A stretch of DNA of 20,650 nucleotides from Chara braunii (GCA_003427395.1 BFEA01000487.1:180588-201237); one strand, 5' to 3'. Positions 8,751-17,044 are shown, counted from the first letter of the stretch. Notes: generated by a model from the letters alone, not told the origin. A program made the numbers and translations.

Positions 8751-9543
8751 GCCCCTTCGCACTACCGTTAACACGGTCCCTCGGGTTTCGTCGATGATGG
8801 TCGGGACTCTCCGCATGATCTCCTAGGATGAATCCGCAGAGGGAAAGTCATCAACAGATGATGCGGGAAGCAGTGACGAAGATGATCCGGAGATCTTGAA
8901 ATTAGTACGACAGCGCGTTTACTACCCGCCGCCTAAGACGATAGCGAGAACGATGCAACTAACCAGCCAAAAAATTCAAAGGACCAAGGCAATGATCTTG
9001 GGTGAGCCCCTCGTGCAGATTTCGAGGATGGTCGACTCTCAGGAACCCCCTCAAACTCTGTACGAAGGAATCACCCCTCTCCTCGCCCGGTACAGCGACA
9101 AGAAGCATTATTGTGACATTACGGATCTACCCAAGTTCTTACTAACGTCGGCTAAAGAAGTCAGATTGCTACGCTCGGGGGCGGAAGCAAGCTCTCTGGA
9201 ACCCCCTGGGCATTTCAAAGTAGAAACAGACGGACTGGGGATAAAGATCGCAACTAAGGAAGTGCCATGGCGAGATGTTTGTGACGGGATTACCCCAGAG
9301 GGACATGTTGCAATCCGGGAAGAAGATGCCCAGATGATGGCCACGGTGTTCTCCTGGCGATCGGACCATTCATTCATCTCGGAACCTCCACCCGACTTGG
9401 CAAAACAGGCAAGCACGAAACAGATTGACGTTCGGATCTGGGACCAACTTTTCGAACTGCACGTCCCACAGTACGTGCCGGATGAAATCCACCGGGTAAT
9501 TGCGGATATTCTAACAGAATAGGAAGGAGCGATTAGTGTGTAA
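8751..9543 (+). pseudogene. Unassigned polyprotein region between protease and RT (about 260-280 aa)
   Basis: This continuous frame-1 coding stretch carries stops at 8824 (TAG), 9520 (TAG) and 9541 (TAA). It starts with an acidic Ser/Asp-rich segment (about 8827-8895), followed by a predicted helical region (TMQLTSQKIQRTKAMILG). Then come a conserved-looking block with PPGHFKVETDGLGIKIAT and a C-terminal block WDQLFELHVPQYVPDEIH. I do not recognise a domain. Ty3/gypsy elements usually have a shorter connector here, so this may be an extra domain. Confidence 0.6.
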
Positions 9544-9558
9544 GACACTGACATTGGT

Positions 9559-10329
9559 TTGTCGTTAGTAATCCAACATGAAATTCAGATAGGAAATCAA
9601 CCCCCGATTCATTGCAAACCTTATCGGTATTCCTTAATTGAACGCAAAAAAGCTCTCGAACGAATTCGGGAGTTCAAAGCCAGCGGCTGGATTGAACCCG
9701 CTACCGGACCCTGGTCCTTTCCCGTAGTATTAGTATCAAAGCAAAACGGGGTGATTCGCATTTGCATTGATTATCGCAAGTTGAATGAGATCACGATCAA
9801 AGATGTGTATCCCCTCCCTCGGATTGATGATTTGTTGGATGAGATTGGATGCGCTAATTATTTCAGCAAGTTTGATATTCGGCATGGCTTTCATCATATT
9901 CTGGTAAGGGAAGAAGATCGGCCAAAAACGGCCTTTGTGTTGTTTGAAGGCACGTGGCAGTGGGTTCGGTGTCCGATGCGGATTTGCAATGCGCCTGCCA
10001 CGTTTCAGCGAGCGTTGAACATGACGTTCCAGAATTTTGTCAACAAGACACGGGTGACGCAAGGGATGATTAACTTCTGTGTGATCGTGTACATGGACAA
10101 TATCCTGGTCTATTCGGAAACCTATCACGGGCACGCGCAACACATCGAATGGACATTGGGTGCATTGAGAGACGCTGGGTTCAAGATTGCGCTCGAAAAG
10201 AGCGAATTTTTCCTCTCGGAAATTTCGTTCTTGGGCTACGTTGTGACACGTGGAGGATTGCGGCCGGACTCGAGAAAAGTTGCGGCGGTGAAAGAAGCCC
10301 CGGTTCCCACGTCACTGACGCAGGTTTGA
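9559..10329 (+). pseudogene. Ty3/gypsy reverse transcriptase, catalytic Asp changed to Asn
   Basis: RT copies element RNA into cDNA. RT blocks are clear: PWSFPVVLVSKQNG, RICIDYRKLNEITIKDVYPLP, motif A KFDIRHGFHHI (Asp at 9874-9876), KTAFVLFEG, CNAPATFQRALN, motif C VYMDNILVYS and FLGYVVTRGG. Motif C normally has two adjacent Asp residues; here the second codon is AAT (Asn) at 10099-10101, preceded by C, so a G-to-A change at a former CpG is likely. The frame ends in TGA at 10327-10329, where relatives usually have Arg. The enzyme would be inactive. Confidence 0.9.
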
Positions 10330-10890
10330 GCCTTCTTGGGGCTGGCATCGTACTACTGGCGTTTCATCAAGGGGTTTGTTGCGATTGCACGACCACTAAC
10401 GAATCTGTTACGAAAGGACCAGCCTCTCAGCTGGGACGCGGAGTGCCAGCAGGCCTTTGGAACCCTCAAGGACGCTCTGGCGACGGCCCCTATTTTGATG
10501 AGGCTGGACCCCTCGAAGCAGTTTATTCTCATCACAGACTGGCAACCCGAAGCTATTTCCACTATTCTAGCGCAGAAGAGGAACGATGGTCGAGAACACG
10601 TCATCGAGTACGCATCACGCACCGTACCGGACGAACGAAGAAATGACTCGGCACCTCAAGGCAAATGTTATGCAGTAGTCTGGGGAATCCAACACTTCCA
10701 TCCGTATCTCTACGGACAGAAGTTTCGCCTCGTGACAGATCACGAACCCTTGTTGGCACTGAAGAAACTCACCAACTACACGGGCATGATTGGTCGTTGG
10801 GCGATGTGACTGCAAGAATACGACTTCGATATCGTCCATCGAAAGACAAAGCGACACGACAACGCGGACGGGCTGACACATCTGCACCGA
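10330..10890 (+). pseudogene. RNase H domain of the Ty3/gypsy element, central Glu replaced by Lys
   Basis: AFLGLASYYWRFIKGF, LSWDAECQQAFGTLKDAL and FILITDWQPEAIS begin the domain, with the first catalytic Asp at 10537-10539. IEYASRTV, APQGKCYAVVWGIQHF and FRLVTDHEPL follow, with an Asp at 10738-10740. At the position usually held by the second catalytic acidic residue there is AAA (Lys, 10663-10665), again preceded by C. A TGA at 10807-10809 interrupts the usual RWxxRLQEYDF stretch at an Arg position. The frame continues through HRKTKRHDNADGLTHL to a TAG at 11008-11010. Confidence 0.85.
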
Positions 10891-11084
10891 CCTGCCAAGG
10901 TACCAAACGGCGAGGAAATTACACCGTGGAAGGAGTCGGACTTGACACGAACCAAAATACGGACAAGTGGCGGTTCTTCCACGTGGCAAGAAGTAAAACG
11001 GTGGCGATAGGTGATGGAGGTAACCCCACTACCCCTCTCTCTCCCCTTTCCTCCTCGTCTCTCCTCTCCCTGCTCGATAAATTT

Positions 11085-11246
11085 TGCTATTTTTGCGAAG
11101 CTATCTTCCGCGTATACTCGGTCTCCATGTGTCATAATGGGGAAGGGTATGTCGATTGGATAGATTGCCGACAGTGTGTCGCACGAGCCCATGGCTCGTG
11201 CATCCAATACAGAAATGATAGTAAGCCGTGGTTGTGCCTCTTGTGT
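11085..11246 (+). pseudogene. PHD-type zinc finger inside pol, between RNase H and integrase
   Basis: In frame 3 the sequence gives CYFC (11085-11096), then CRQCVARAHGSC, then PWLCLLC ending at 11246. This is CX2C, a 23-residue gap, CX2C-X4-H-X2-C, 11 residues, CX2C, which is the Cys4-His-Cys3 order of a PHD finger. The Trp two residues before the last Cys pair is also diagnostic of PHD. An extra Cys-His (CHNGEGYVDWID) lies in the first gap. The downstream frame continues to AEVWTDIA and then, after a one-step frame change near 11350, into the integrase leader, so the finger appears to be part of the polyprotein. PHD fingers commonly bind histone H3 N-terminal tails. A pyrimidine-rich stretch (11033-11080) precedes it. 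Confidence 0.75.
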
Positions 11247-11353
11247 CGGACCGACAAGATTCCGAACGGGGCTCGCTTTTTGGATGCCATGTCAGAAGGG
11301 TTGGAAAAGCCCCGGAAGTTTAAAAGGGCCGAAGTATGGACTGATATTGCCTA

Positions 11354-12732
11354 ATTGCCACCCTAGTAGGTAACCCCCTCCAGGATTTCACCAAGGAAGA
11401 TCGGAGGAGGGCCAACGAAAGGGCTCGGGATTACAGATGGATAGAGGGCAGATTAGAAAAACGAAAAACGAACGGTAGTGGGATTTGGATGGTGGTACCA
11501 CATCCGTTCATGCGGTATGATTGGGTTAAGATGGCCCACGAGGAAACTGCGGCCCATTTTGCCGTACGAATCACGGAGTCCGCTATCCACAAAAATGAGT
11601 GGTATTGGTCCAACATCCGCGACGATGTGAAATACATTGTCGCCAACTGTCAAGTCTGCGCCGCTGATAAAGCGCCGATTCAGCCACCAAGATCGATAGT
11701 TCCCACGGTTGTTGAACGGCCATTTCCAAGAGTGAGCATGGACGCTACCGACATAGTGGTTTCTCGTGGCCCTAATAGTTCCGAATATTCAGTCCTATTG
11801 GTATTTGTCGACCATTTCTCGAAATGGATCGAAGCGTATCCTTGTCGCACATGACAAGCCACGGAGATCGCGCGATATGTCAACCGTTTCCTCGGGATGC
11901 ATCAGGATACGGAAGAGATCCTGACCGACAATGAGTTGAATTCAGGGGAGACGTGTCAAAGAATCTGGCCATACATGGCGTCGCCATACGGAACACTGCA
12001 CCCCACATGTCACAATCCAATGGGCTGGTCGAAAACGCTAATCGGGTGATAAAGACAGCACTGCGACGAAATATCGCGGCACGGGACCCGAGGCCCTGGC
12101 CCGATATCGTCGATCACATCCTGGCGGTCCATCGCGGAACGCCCCACGAATCGACGGGATTAAGCCCCTTCCAATTAAGGACCAATAGCGTCGCTTGCGT
12201 TTCAATACCAAGCCTCCCAGATGAGTCTACATTACACCAATGGCCCACCAGGGCCACGGCTAGGGACAAGGCCAAACGGCACCTAGAGCTAATGGAACAG
12301 TCACTGCCGAGGCTAGCCCGAAAACGACAGAAAATGACCGAACTAGCCGAAGGCCGACAGGTCCGGAGCTACGAGGCCCGAAATGGGAATGCAGGTTCGC
12401 GGCCCCAGTACAAATTGGGGGACGTGGTGCAGGTGAGGAAATGTGCTCGCCAGGGTAAGCTAGCGCCACGATTCTTCGGGCAATATCGCGTGATCGAGCT
12501 CGGCCCCAACGGCGTGGACACCGTGCGTCTCGCCCCTGAAGTCTCTGGCAGCCGATCGGCTCGCCCGATCATACGCCACGTGTCCTATCTTCGCCTCCTC
12601 CCCTCTGCTCAGTCTCCTTCTCCCTTCATCTCTCCTTTTGAGGAGGCCGACGACAACCGCTCAGACTCTCCGCCATCTCCCTCTTCCTCGTGCTCCCTCT
12701 CTGCCTCCCCGTCACTGTCGCCATCGCCATGA
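11354..12732 (+). pseudogene. Integrase: HHCC zinc domain, DDE core, GPY/F module, Ser/Pro tail
   Basis: The zinc domain has His at 11537-11539 and 11555-11557 and Cys at 11648-11650 and 11657-11659 (CQVC). The catalytic core has Asp at 11741-11743 (MDATDIV), Asp at 11927-11929 (LTDN) and Glu at 12031-12033 (GLVENANR), plus FVDHFSKWIEAYP. A TGA at 11852-11854 and a one-base frame change near 11940 break the core; all three acidic residues remain. Downstream, YKLGDVVQVRK and KLAPRFFGQYRVIELGPN match the GPY/F module. The protein ends in a Ser/Pro-rich tail with a TGA at 12730. There is no chromodomain. Confidence 0.85.
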
Positions 12733-12739
12733 GTTTTCT

Positions 12740-12750
12740 GGAGGAGAGGG
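12740..12750 (+). other. Candidate polypurine tract
   Basis: GGAGGAGAGGG begins eight bases after the integrase stop codon, where the plus-strand primer of an LTR retrotransposon is expected. The sequence after it (TCCTCAGC) does not start with TG, and no copy of it was seen near 5640-6615, so a 3' LTR is not confirmed. Confidence 0.4.
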
Positions 12751-12808
12751 TCCTCAGCGAAGCAGCGCTTGCGCCCTATGTATCCCCATAGGCCGCGGTC
12801 ACCGCGGG

Positions 12809-12851
12809 CATGACCGCGGCTCATGCGGTCGACCGCGAGCCCGCGGTCATG
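12809..12851. repeat. Nested GC-rich hairpin
   Basis: CATGACCGCGGCTC (12809-12822) pairs with GAGCCCGCGGTCATG (12837-12851) with one bulged C. Its loop is itself a 12-bp perfect palindrome, GCGGTCGACCGC (12825-12836). It is the first strong structure of a cluster running to 13838. Confidence 0.85.
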
Positions 12852-12987
12852 ACCGGCGCGGCCGCGGTTGAAAAAGGCTCGCCGCGGGCGAGGGGGAGGG
12901 GGTACAGGAGGTCGGGGTCGGGATTTCGGGGGCGCACCCCAGGCCCCATGCCGCCAAATTGAAAAAAAAACAAAAAAATAAAAACGG

Positions 12988-13029
12988 GGGGGTCCATATA
13001 AGGGGGGGTGAGAAAAATAATGGACCCCC
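12988..13029. repeat. Inverted repeat GGGGGTCCAT / ATGGACCCCC
   Basis: Ten-base perfect arms (12988-12997 and 13020-13029) around a 22-base purine-rich spacer. A-rich and T-rich runs flank it. Confidence 0.8.
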
Positions 13030-13149
13030 TATCGTTGTTGTTTTTTTTATTTTCTCTTTTCCGTTCTATTGTACCATTGCTTAGTTTTTTATTGTTTTTT
13101 TTTTTTTTTTTTGATATTGATTGATTGATTAATTCGTTGATTGATTTTT

Positions 13150-13150
13150 T

Positions 13151-13182
<32 letters not shown>
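13150..13182. repeat. (ATTG)n tetranucleotide repeat
   Basis: About eight GATT/ATTG units run directly into the left arm of the hairpin at 13177. Similar but broken units and T runs precede it from 13096. Confidence 0.9.
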
Positions 13183-13185
<3 letters not shown>

Positions 13186-13216
13186 GGGGAAGGGGTCATC
13201 CTTCCCCACCAATCAA
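13177..13216. repeat. Perfect 17-bp-stem hairpin
   Basis: TTGATTGGTGGGGAAGG (13177-13193) and its exact reverse complement (13200-13216) enclose a six-base loop, GGTCAT. This is the strongest single hairpin in the window. Confidence 0.95.
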
Positions 13217-13346
13217 GCACACACACACACGAACAATTAAAATTTCCATTATTTATTACATTTCTTTTCATTAAAATACGTTTTTTTTTTTTTTCTATTT
13301 TTTACAAATAGGAAAACACTTGTAAAAAAAAAACAAAACTCACCGC

Positions 13347-13373
13347 GTTGTAGGTGTCTTCAAACCCTACAAC
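13347..13373. repeat. Hairpin GTTGTAGG / CCTACAAC, copy 1
   Basis: Eight-base arms with an 11-base loop. The same arm sequence recurs as a second hairpin at 13663-13699. T-rich DNA flanks both. Confidence 0.85.
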
Positions 13374-13432
13374 CCTATTTTTGTTTGTTTTTTTTTGGTC
13401 CATTATTTTCTTTTTTTTAAATGTTTAAAATT

Positions 13433-13492
13433 CTCGGCCGCACCAACCTCAGGGGCTGACCTCAGCGGTCGGGATCCCGACCGCTGGCCGAG
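13433..13492. repeat. 24-bp perfect palindrome with outer arms
   Basis: 13463-13486 is a perfect palindrome (half-site CAGCGGTCGGGA). Outer arms CTCGGCC (13433-13439) and GGCCGAG (13486-13492) could extend it into a larger foldback. Confidence 0.9.
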
Positions 13493-13662
13493 ATTGACCC
13501 GGCGGGGGATACATAGCTCAGGGACCATATATCTCATGACAGAAAATGGCAAAAAAAATTCCTGCTTTTCTTTATATATATATTTTTAATTTTTTTTTTA
13601 ATCCAATTTAGTTTTTGATTTTTAAAAAATCCTAAAGAAAGTCGGATTGCCAAAAAACAAAT

Positions 13663-13699
13663 ATGGGGTTGTAGGGCTTAAAATTCCCTACAACCTCAT
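13663..13699. repeat. Hairpin GGTTGTAGGG / CCCTACAACC, copy 2
   Basis: ATGGGGTTGTAGGG (13663-13676) pairs with CCCTACAACCTCAT (13686-13699) with one mismatch. The loop is nine bases. It shares its core with the hairpin at 13347. Confidence 0.9.
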
Positions 13700-13771
13700 A
13701 TATATATATTTTTTTTACCTATTATTTAATTCAGGAAAATTCTGGTAAAATCGGGTTCGCGGCGTGGACCA

Positions 13772-13838
13772 GGTCGGCCGCGGAGGCGGTTGCATATACG
13801 TCCGCCCTCCGAGCTCGACCCTGCGGACGCGTCCGCAG
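13772..13838. repeat. Two adjacent GC-rich palindromes
   Basis: GGTCG...CGGAGGCGG (13772-13789) pairs imperfectly with CCGCCCTCCG...CGACC (13802-13820). Immediately after it, CTGCGGACGCGTCCGCAG (13821-13838) is a perfect 18-bp palindrome. Confidence 0.85.
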
Positions 13839-14429
13839 GTGTTTCATAGGTGTGGCTTGGAATTAGTGCTAGACTTGGGGTAAGGCAAACGGAGGGATTG
13901 AGCAGTGGTGAATAGGGGAATATCGCCAGCGGCAGGGCCTTGTGGCTATGGCTGTCTTGCCTTCAGTCGGGTATGGTGGATGTGCACGCGGAGTGCCAAC
14001 ATTGTTCTGGTTTTTTAATAGCGAGGGACTCACTTCTTCTCCATCGTTGCTTTGTCCATTGGTTGTGTGTGCTAAAGACTAAGTCTGGATACTCAGTCGT
14101 GTGCACGGCTATGGCTGTGACTTTCTATGGATGTTGAGTATTGAAGGTGTGTGGTGTCTTCGTCTCGCTGAACTCATGAGTGCGCAACCAGGGTAGTTGG
14201 GTGATTGGTTGTCTGCTTGAGTGCATGAGTGTGCTGATACACTCTTTCCCCTTCTGACTAATTGCCAATCCCCGCGTTTGGAGTGCGTGCAAGATCGTAA
14301 GCGGCCTCCTTCCCCCTTTCCCTGCCAGCGCAAGTGCGACGTGTCAATATCTCCGTTCACCTCGCATATGCGCAGGCCACCAGGGACATCAGGTGCGCGG
14401 TTTTATTCGTTCCACCCAATCTCTCTGCC
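13839..14429. other. Stretch without a recognised gene
   Basis: No family resemblance in any frame. Short open frames of 65-83 codons occur, but none shows a domain. Part of it (from 14221) is continuous with the frame that may lead into the LINE remnant. Confidence 0.5.
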
Positions 14430-15076
14430 GCTGGCCATCGCCGTCTATCAAGGTGAGAATTGGTTGGAGTCAAGACGGTTAGCAGCTTGTGTTTATCTAG
14501 CAGGATTGGGCGCAGTGGGACAAGTTGAGAGTTGTCTGGAGGCGACGTTTGCCACCCTGAATATGACCGTCGGTAACTGCCTGTGCTCGAACCTTAAATT
14601 GATCCGCCATAGCGACCTCCATCCCTTTCCGATCGTAGACGAGGATGGCCTTACTGTGATGCGGACGTGAGGAGGACACTGTTGCGGGCCGATCTGGTTC
14701 ACCTGTATAACCCGTCGAAAGCTTGCCACAAAGGGGAATTGGGGTTTGTTTTGATAGATCGGAATCCGTGGCAGAAATTCTGCAGATGCAGTTGGAATTG
14801 CGCATTGTAGAATCTCCACCGCCGGGGGCGGAGGCCATAGCTTTGGTTGCATCAGGCCCTAACAAAACATCGCAGAAGGACGTATATATGCGATACGACC
14901 CAACCAAGGAGGCGGGCATGAGATGGCACACTCATGCCCAACTGCTGAATCTACCAACAATCAAAATTGAACACAGCGACACCTGGACGACACAGGATGT
15001 TCAAAGATGTTTATGTTCTCTGTTTCGACAAGGCGTGGACTGGGACTGGGATCATCTGCCATGGATCCGCCTGTAA
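14430..15076 (+). pseudogene. Possible LINE ORF1 remnant or unknown broken coding region
   Basis: Coding-like sequence crosses frames. One frame runs to a TGA at 14668-14670 (ending DEDGLTVMRT). A neighbouring frame gives ADLVHLYNPSKACHKGELGF. A third, from about 14770, gives AEILQMQLELRIVESPPPG and DVYMRYDPTKEAGMRWHTHA, ending at 15074-15076. I do not recognise the protein. It lies about 60 bases upstream of the LINE endonuclease on the same strand, which is where an ORF1 would be. That placement is the only ground for the ORF1 reading. Confidence 0.35.
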
Positions 15077-15135
15077 GGTAATAAGACACATGAATAAACA
15101 ATAAACAGGGCAAGCAAGATAGATCCTGTTAGGGC

Positions 15136-16236
15136 GTGTACGACAAGGACCGCATTTGGAACCAATGCAGGAGGGCAGTTGATCTAGACCTACGCTCTCT
15201 GAATGTGAACGGCTTAGCCTCCTGCAAACGAGAGAAACAAAATGCAATCTGGGATTTGATGAAGGGAGTGAGGGGTAGAAACTGGCCAGATATAGTCTGC
15301 GTCCAGAAAACACACCTGATGGACACCCCGGAGCACAACCGCATCCACAAGATGATCTGGCCGTACAAGGCCTTCAGGGCCCACGCCCCGAAGCCCGGAA
15401 GTGTTGGGGTGGCCATCTGGGTTGCCCCCGAGTCCAGGGCAGAACCGGTCCACTGGGTGATGGACTAGAAGGGAGGTAGGTGAGTATCTGTCCTGGTTAC
15501 ACTAGAAGTCATATGTATACTGTGTATATATGCTCCCAACACAGTGAATGAGAGAAGGACCTTCTTCGAGGATATTAAAGCGCAAATACCGGAAGGGGTT
15601 CCGGTCATTATAGCAGGAGATTGCAATGCTGGCCCGGACTGATGGCAGGATAGATGGCGGATACCCTCCCCAGTCTCAGTGTATATCGAGGAGGATGAGC
15701 AGATAATAAACGATCTGTGCGTGTCACTCAAAGTATTCGACTCCTTCCGGAAACTGAACCCAGATACCAGACACTATTCATGTTTACGGAAGACAACCAC
15801 TGAAAGCCAGGCGAGATCCATAATCGACCTGATTCTCATCTCCGAAGACATGGAAGGATCCCTGCTTTCGGCACCAATCTTGCTTGCAAGCCCATACCAG
15901 GGACTTGATCACAAAATGTGCGCGACCATTTTGTCCTTTCGAAAGAAACCCGACCGGGGACCAGGCTTTTACAAACTTTATACTTGTATCCTCCAACAGA
16001 AAACCTTTCAAAGTTATATCACGGACTGCTGGAAGTATTGGCACATGCAAAAGCAGCACTTCCAGCAGGCAGTCGATTGGTTTAACAACGGACTTTTTTA
16101 CCTGGGTAAGAAATCTCAAGAATATTCTAAATTTTAAGCAGCCAGAAACATCATCAAGAGATGGAAATTGACCAACTGCTGCAGCAACTAGAGCTCCAGG
16201 ATCAGCTTGATGACAACCAAAACTCGCCAAACCCAC
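15136..16236 (+). pseudogene. LINE ORF2 fragment: AP-like endonuclease, RT missing
   Basis: The endonuclease nicks the target DNA during LINE retrotransposition. Motifs in order: LRSLNVNGLAS (15199 onward), PDIVCVQKTH, SVGVAIWV, CIYAPNTVNERRTFFEDI, IIAGDCNA (15610-15630), RSIIDLILIS and LDHKM (15904-15918). The residue after Q in the usual QETH motif is Lys (AAA, 15307-15309), so the catalytic Glu is lost. GDCN replaces the usual GDFN, and the Ser of SDH is Leu. In-frame stops are at 15466, 15481 and 15640. After 16137 a shifted frame shows a helical linker (MEIDQLLQQLELQDQLDD) typical of the region before RT, then the similarity ends. No RT follows, so this copy lacks its 3' part. Confidence 0.85.
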
Positions 16237-16237
16237 A

Positions 16238-16486
16238 ATGATAGCGGCGGGGTCCTACATCTTCAACTTGCGGCGACAAATCGTCGACAATGCCAACCTC
16301 TTCTTGGATCATCTAGGGAAGACCCACCTTACGCTGGAAGATTACCCGCATTGCATTCCGGAATGGTCTGATTGCGGGTTGGTGTTCGGGCACAACGTGG
16401 CGCTGAAGAATGCAGCGGAAGCCGCAAAACACGGCTGGATCAGCAGTGGGCCCGCGGCGGACGACGATGGAGACGAGGGCGGTTGA
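16238..16486 (+). CDS. Short unknown open frame (82 aa), low support
   Basis: This begins where the LINE similarity ends. It reads MIAAGSYIFNLRRQIVDNAN and ends in an acidic Asp/Gly/Glu tail. It looks less repetitive than most short frames here, but I recognise no domain. It could be a host-gene fragment, part of the LINE after a rearrangement, or chance. Confidence 0.2.
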   Translation: MIAAGSYIFNLRRQIVDNANLFLDHLGKTHLTLEDYPHCIPEWSDCGLVFGHNVALKNAAEAAKHGWISSGPAADDDGDEGG

Positions 16487-16692
16487 CACGTGGGTTCGTC
16501 CGTAAGGCAACGACAGGGTGCGGATCGTCAACGGATCGGCGCGTGGGATCAGGAAACGACGAACTGTGCTCCTTCAACTGTAGACGTTAGTGCACGGGCG
16601 GGATGGGTGCTGGTGGTTGAGCGGGGGGAAGGTGCGCGGTCCAACGACGTGGCGACGTCAGCAGATAGCGTCGAAGTAGATGTGTTGTGAAC

Positions 16693-16717
16693 TTTTTTTT
16701 TTTTTTTTTTTTTTTTT
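16693..16717. repeat. T25 homopolymer
   Basis: Twenty-five consecutive T. On the minus strand this would be a poly(A) tail of a retroposed sequence lying to its right, but no such element was recognised. Confidence 0.95.
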
Positions 16718-16720
16718 GAT

Positions 16721-16746
16721 TGGAGCACATTTATAGTTGTGCTCCA
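16721..16746. repeat. Hairpin TGGAGCACA / TGTGCTCCA
   Basis: Nine-base perfect arms (16721-16729 and 16738-16746) with an eight-base AT-rich loop, just after the T25 run. Confidence 0.9.
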
Positions 16747-16752
16747 CAAAAG

Positions 16753-16859
16753 GGTATCTTAGCTCAGTGGACGACACCTCCGTCTTTTGTGTGGGTCGTT
16801 TGGAGGCAGGATAGTTAGGAGAAAAGTGGATCACCGCCTGAACATTGTTGTGTTTTTTA
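16753..16859 (+). ncRNA. tRNA-like fragment or SINE head (weak)
   Basis: TAGCTCAGTGG at 16760-16770 is a perfect Pol III A-box of the tRNA D-arm type. GGGTCGTTTGG near 16793-16803 is a poor B-box. A T6 terminator follows at 16854-16859. The anticodon and T arms do not fold convincingly, so it is not a functional tRNA. A tRNA-derived SINE head is possible. Confidence 0.2.
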
Positions 16860-17044
16860 ATGGATTTCCTCATATTTATGTTTCTGTGTCAACGGCGTGT
16901 GCTTGAATGCTTACGATTGCTCACGCAATAATGTTTTTTTTTTCTTCTATGTGGGTTTATCATGTGACACATGCGTTAATGGCCATCGCATTCTCCTCCA
17001 CGTCTTCTTATGTATGCGGCCCTTCATTCGATCTTAGGAATCAC
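16860..17044. other. AT-rich spacer
   Basis: No gene or strong repeat seen; there is a T run near 16934-16943. Confidence 0.5.

Larger units (their letters stand above)
6616..12750 (+). mobile_element. Decayed Ty3/gypsy LTR retrotransposon, internal domain
   Basis: Order seen: primer-binding site, Gag, CCHC knuckle, protease, a long unassigned region, reverse transcriptase, RNase H, PHD finger, integrase, Ser/Pro tail, then a purine tract. RT and RNase H before integrase is the Ty3/gypsy (Metaviridae) order. Gag and Pol would have been one fused frame of about 1,990 codons. It is now interrupted by stops at 8581, 8824, 9520, 9541, 10327, 10807, 11008 and 11852 (the last in the integrase frame) and by frame changes near 6982, 11010-11080, 11350 and 11940. 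No matching LTR pair was found, so the ends are undefined. No chromodomain is visible. Confidence 0.9.

Noticed and set aside
10149-10646. 165-codon plus-strand frame
   Set aside because: It overlaps RT and RNase H in another frame and is a shadow.
13347-13699. CRISPR-like or terminator interpretation of the repeated hairpins
   Set aside because: There are only two copies, no regular spacers and a eukaryotic setting; a T tract follows neither hairpin in a way typical of a bacterial terminator.
16753-16830. Functional tRNA gene
   Set aside because: Only the A-box fits; anticodon and T arms do not pair and the B-box is poor.
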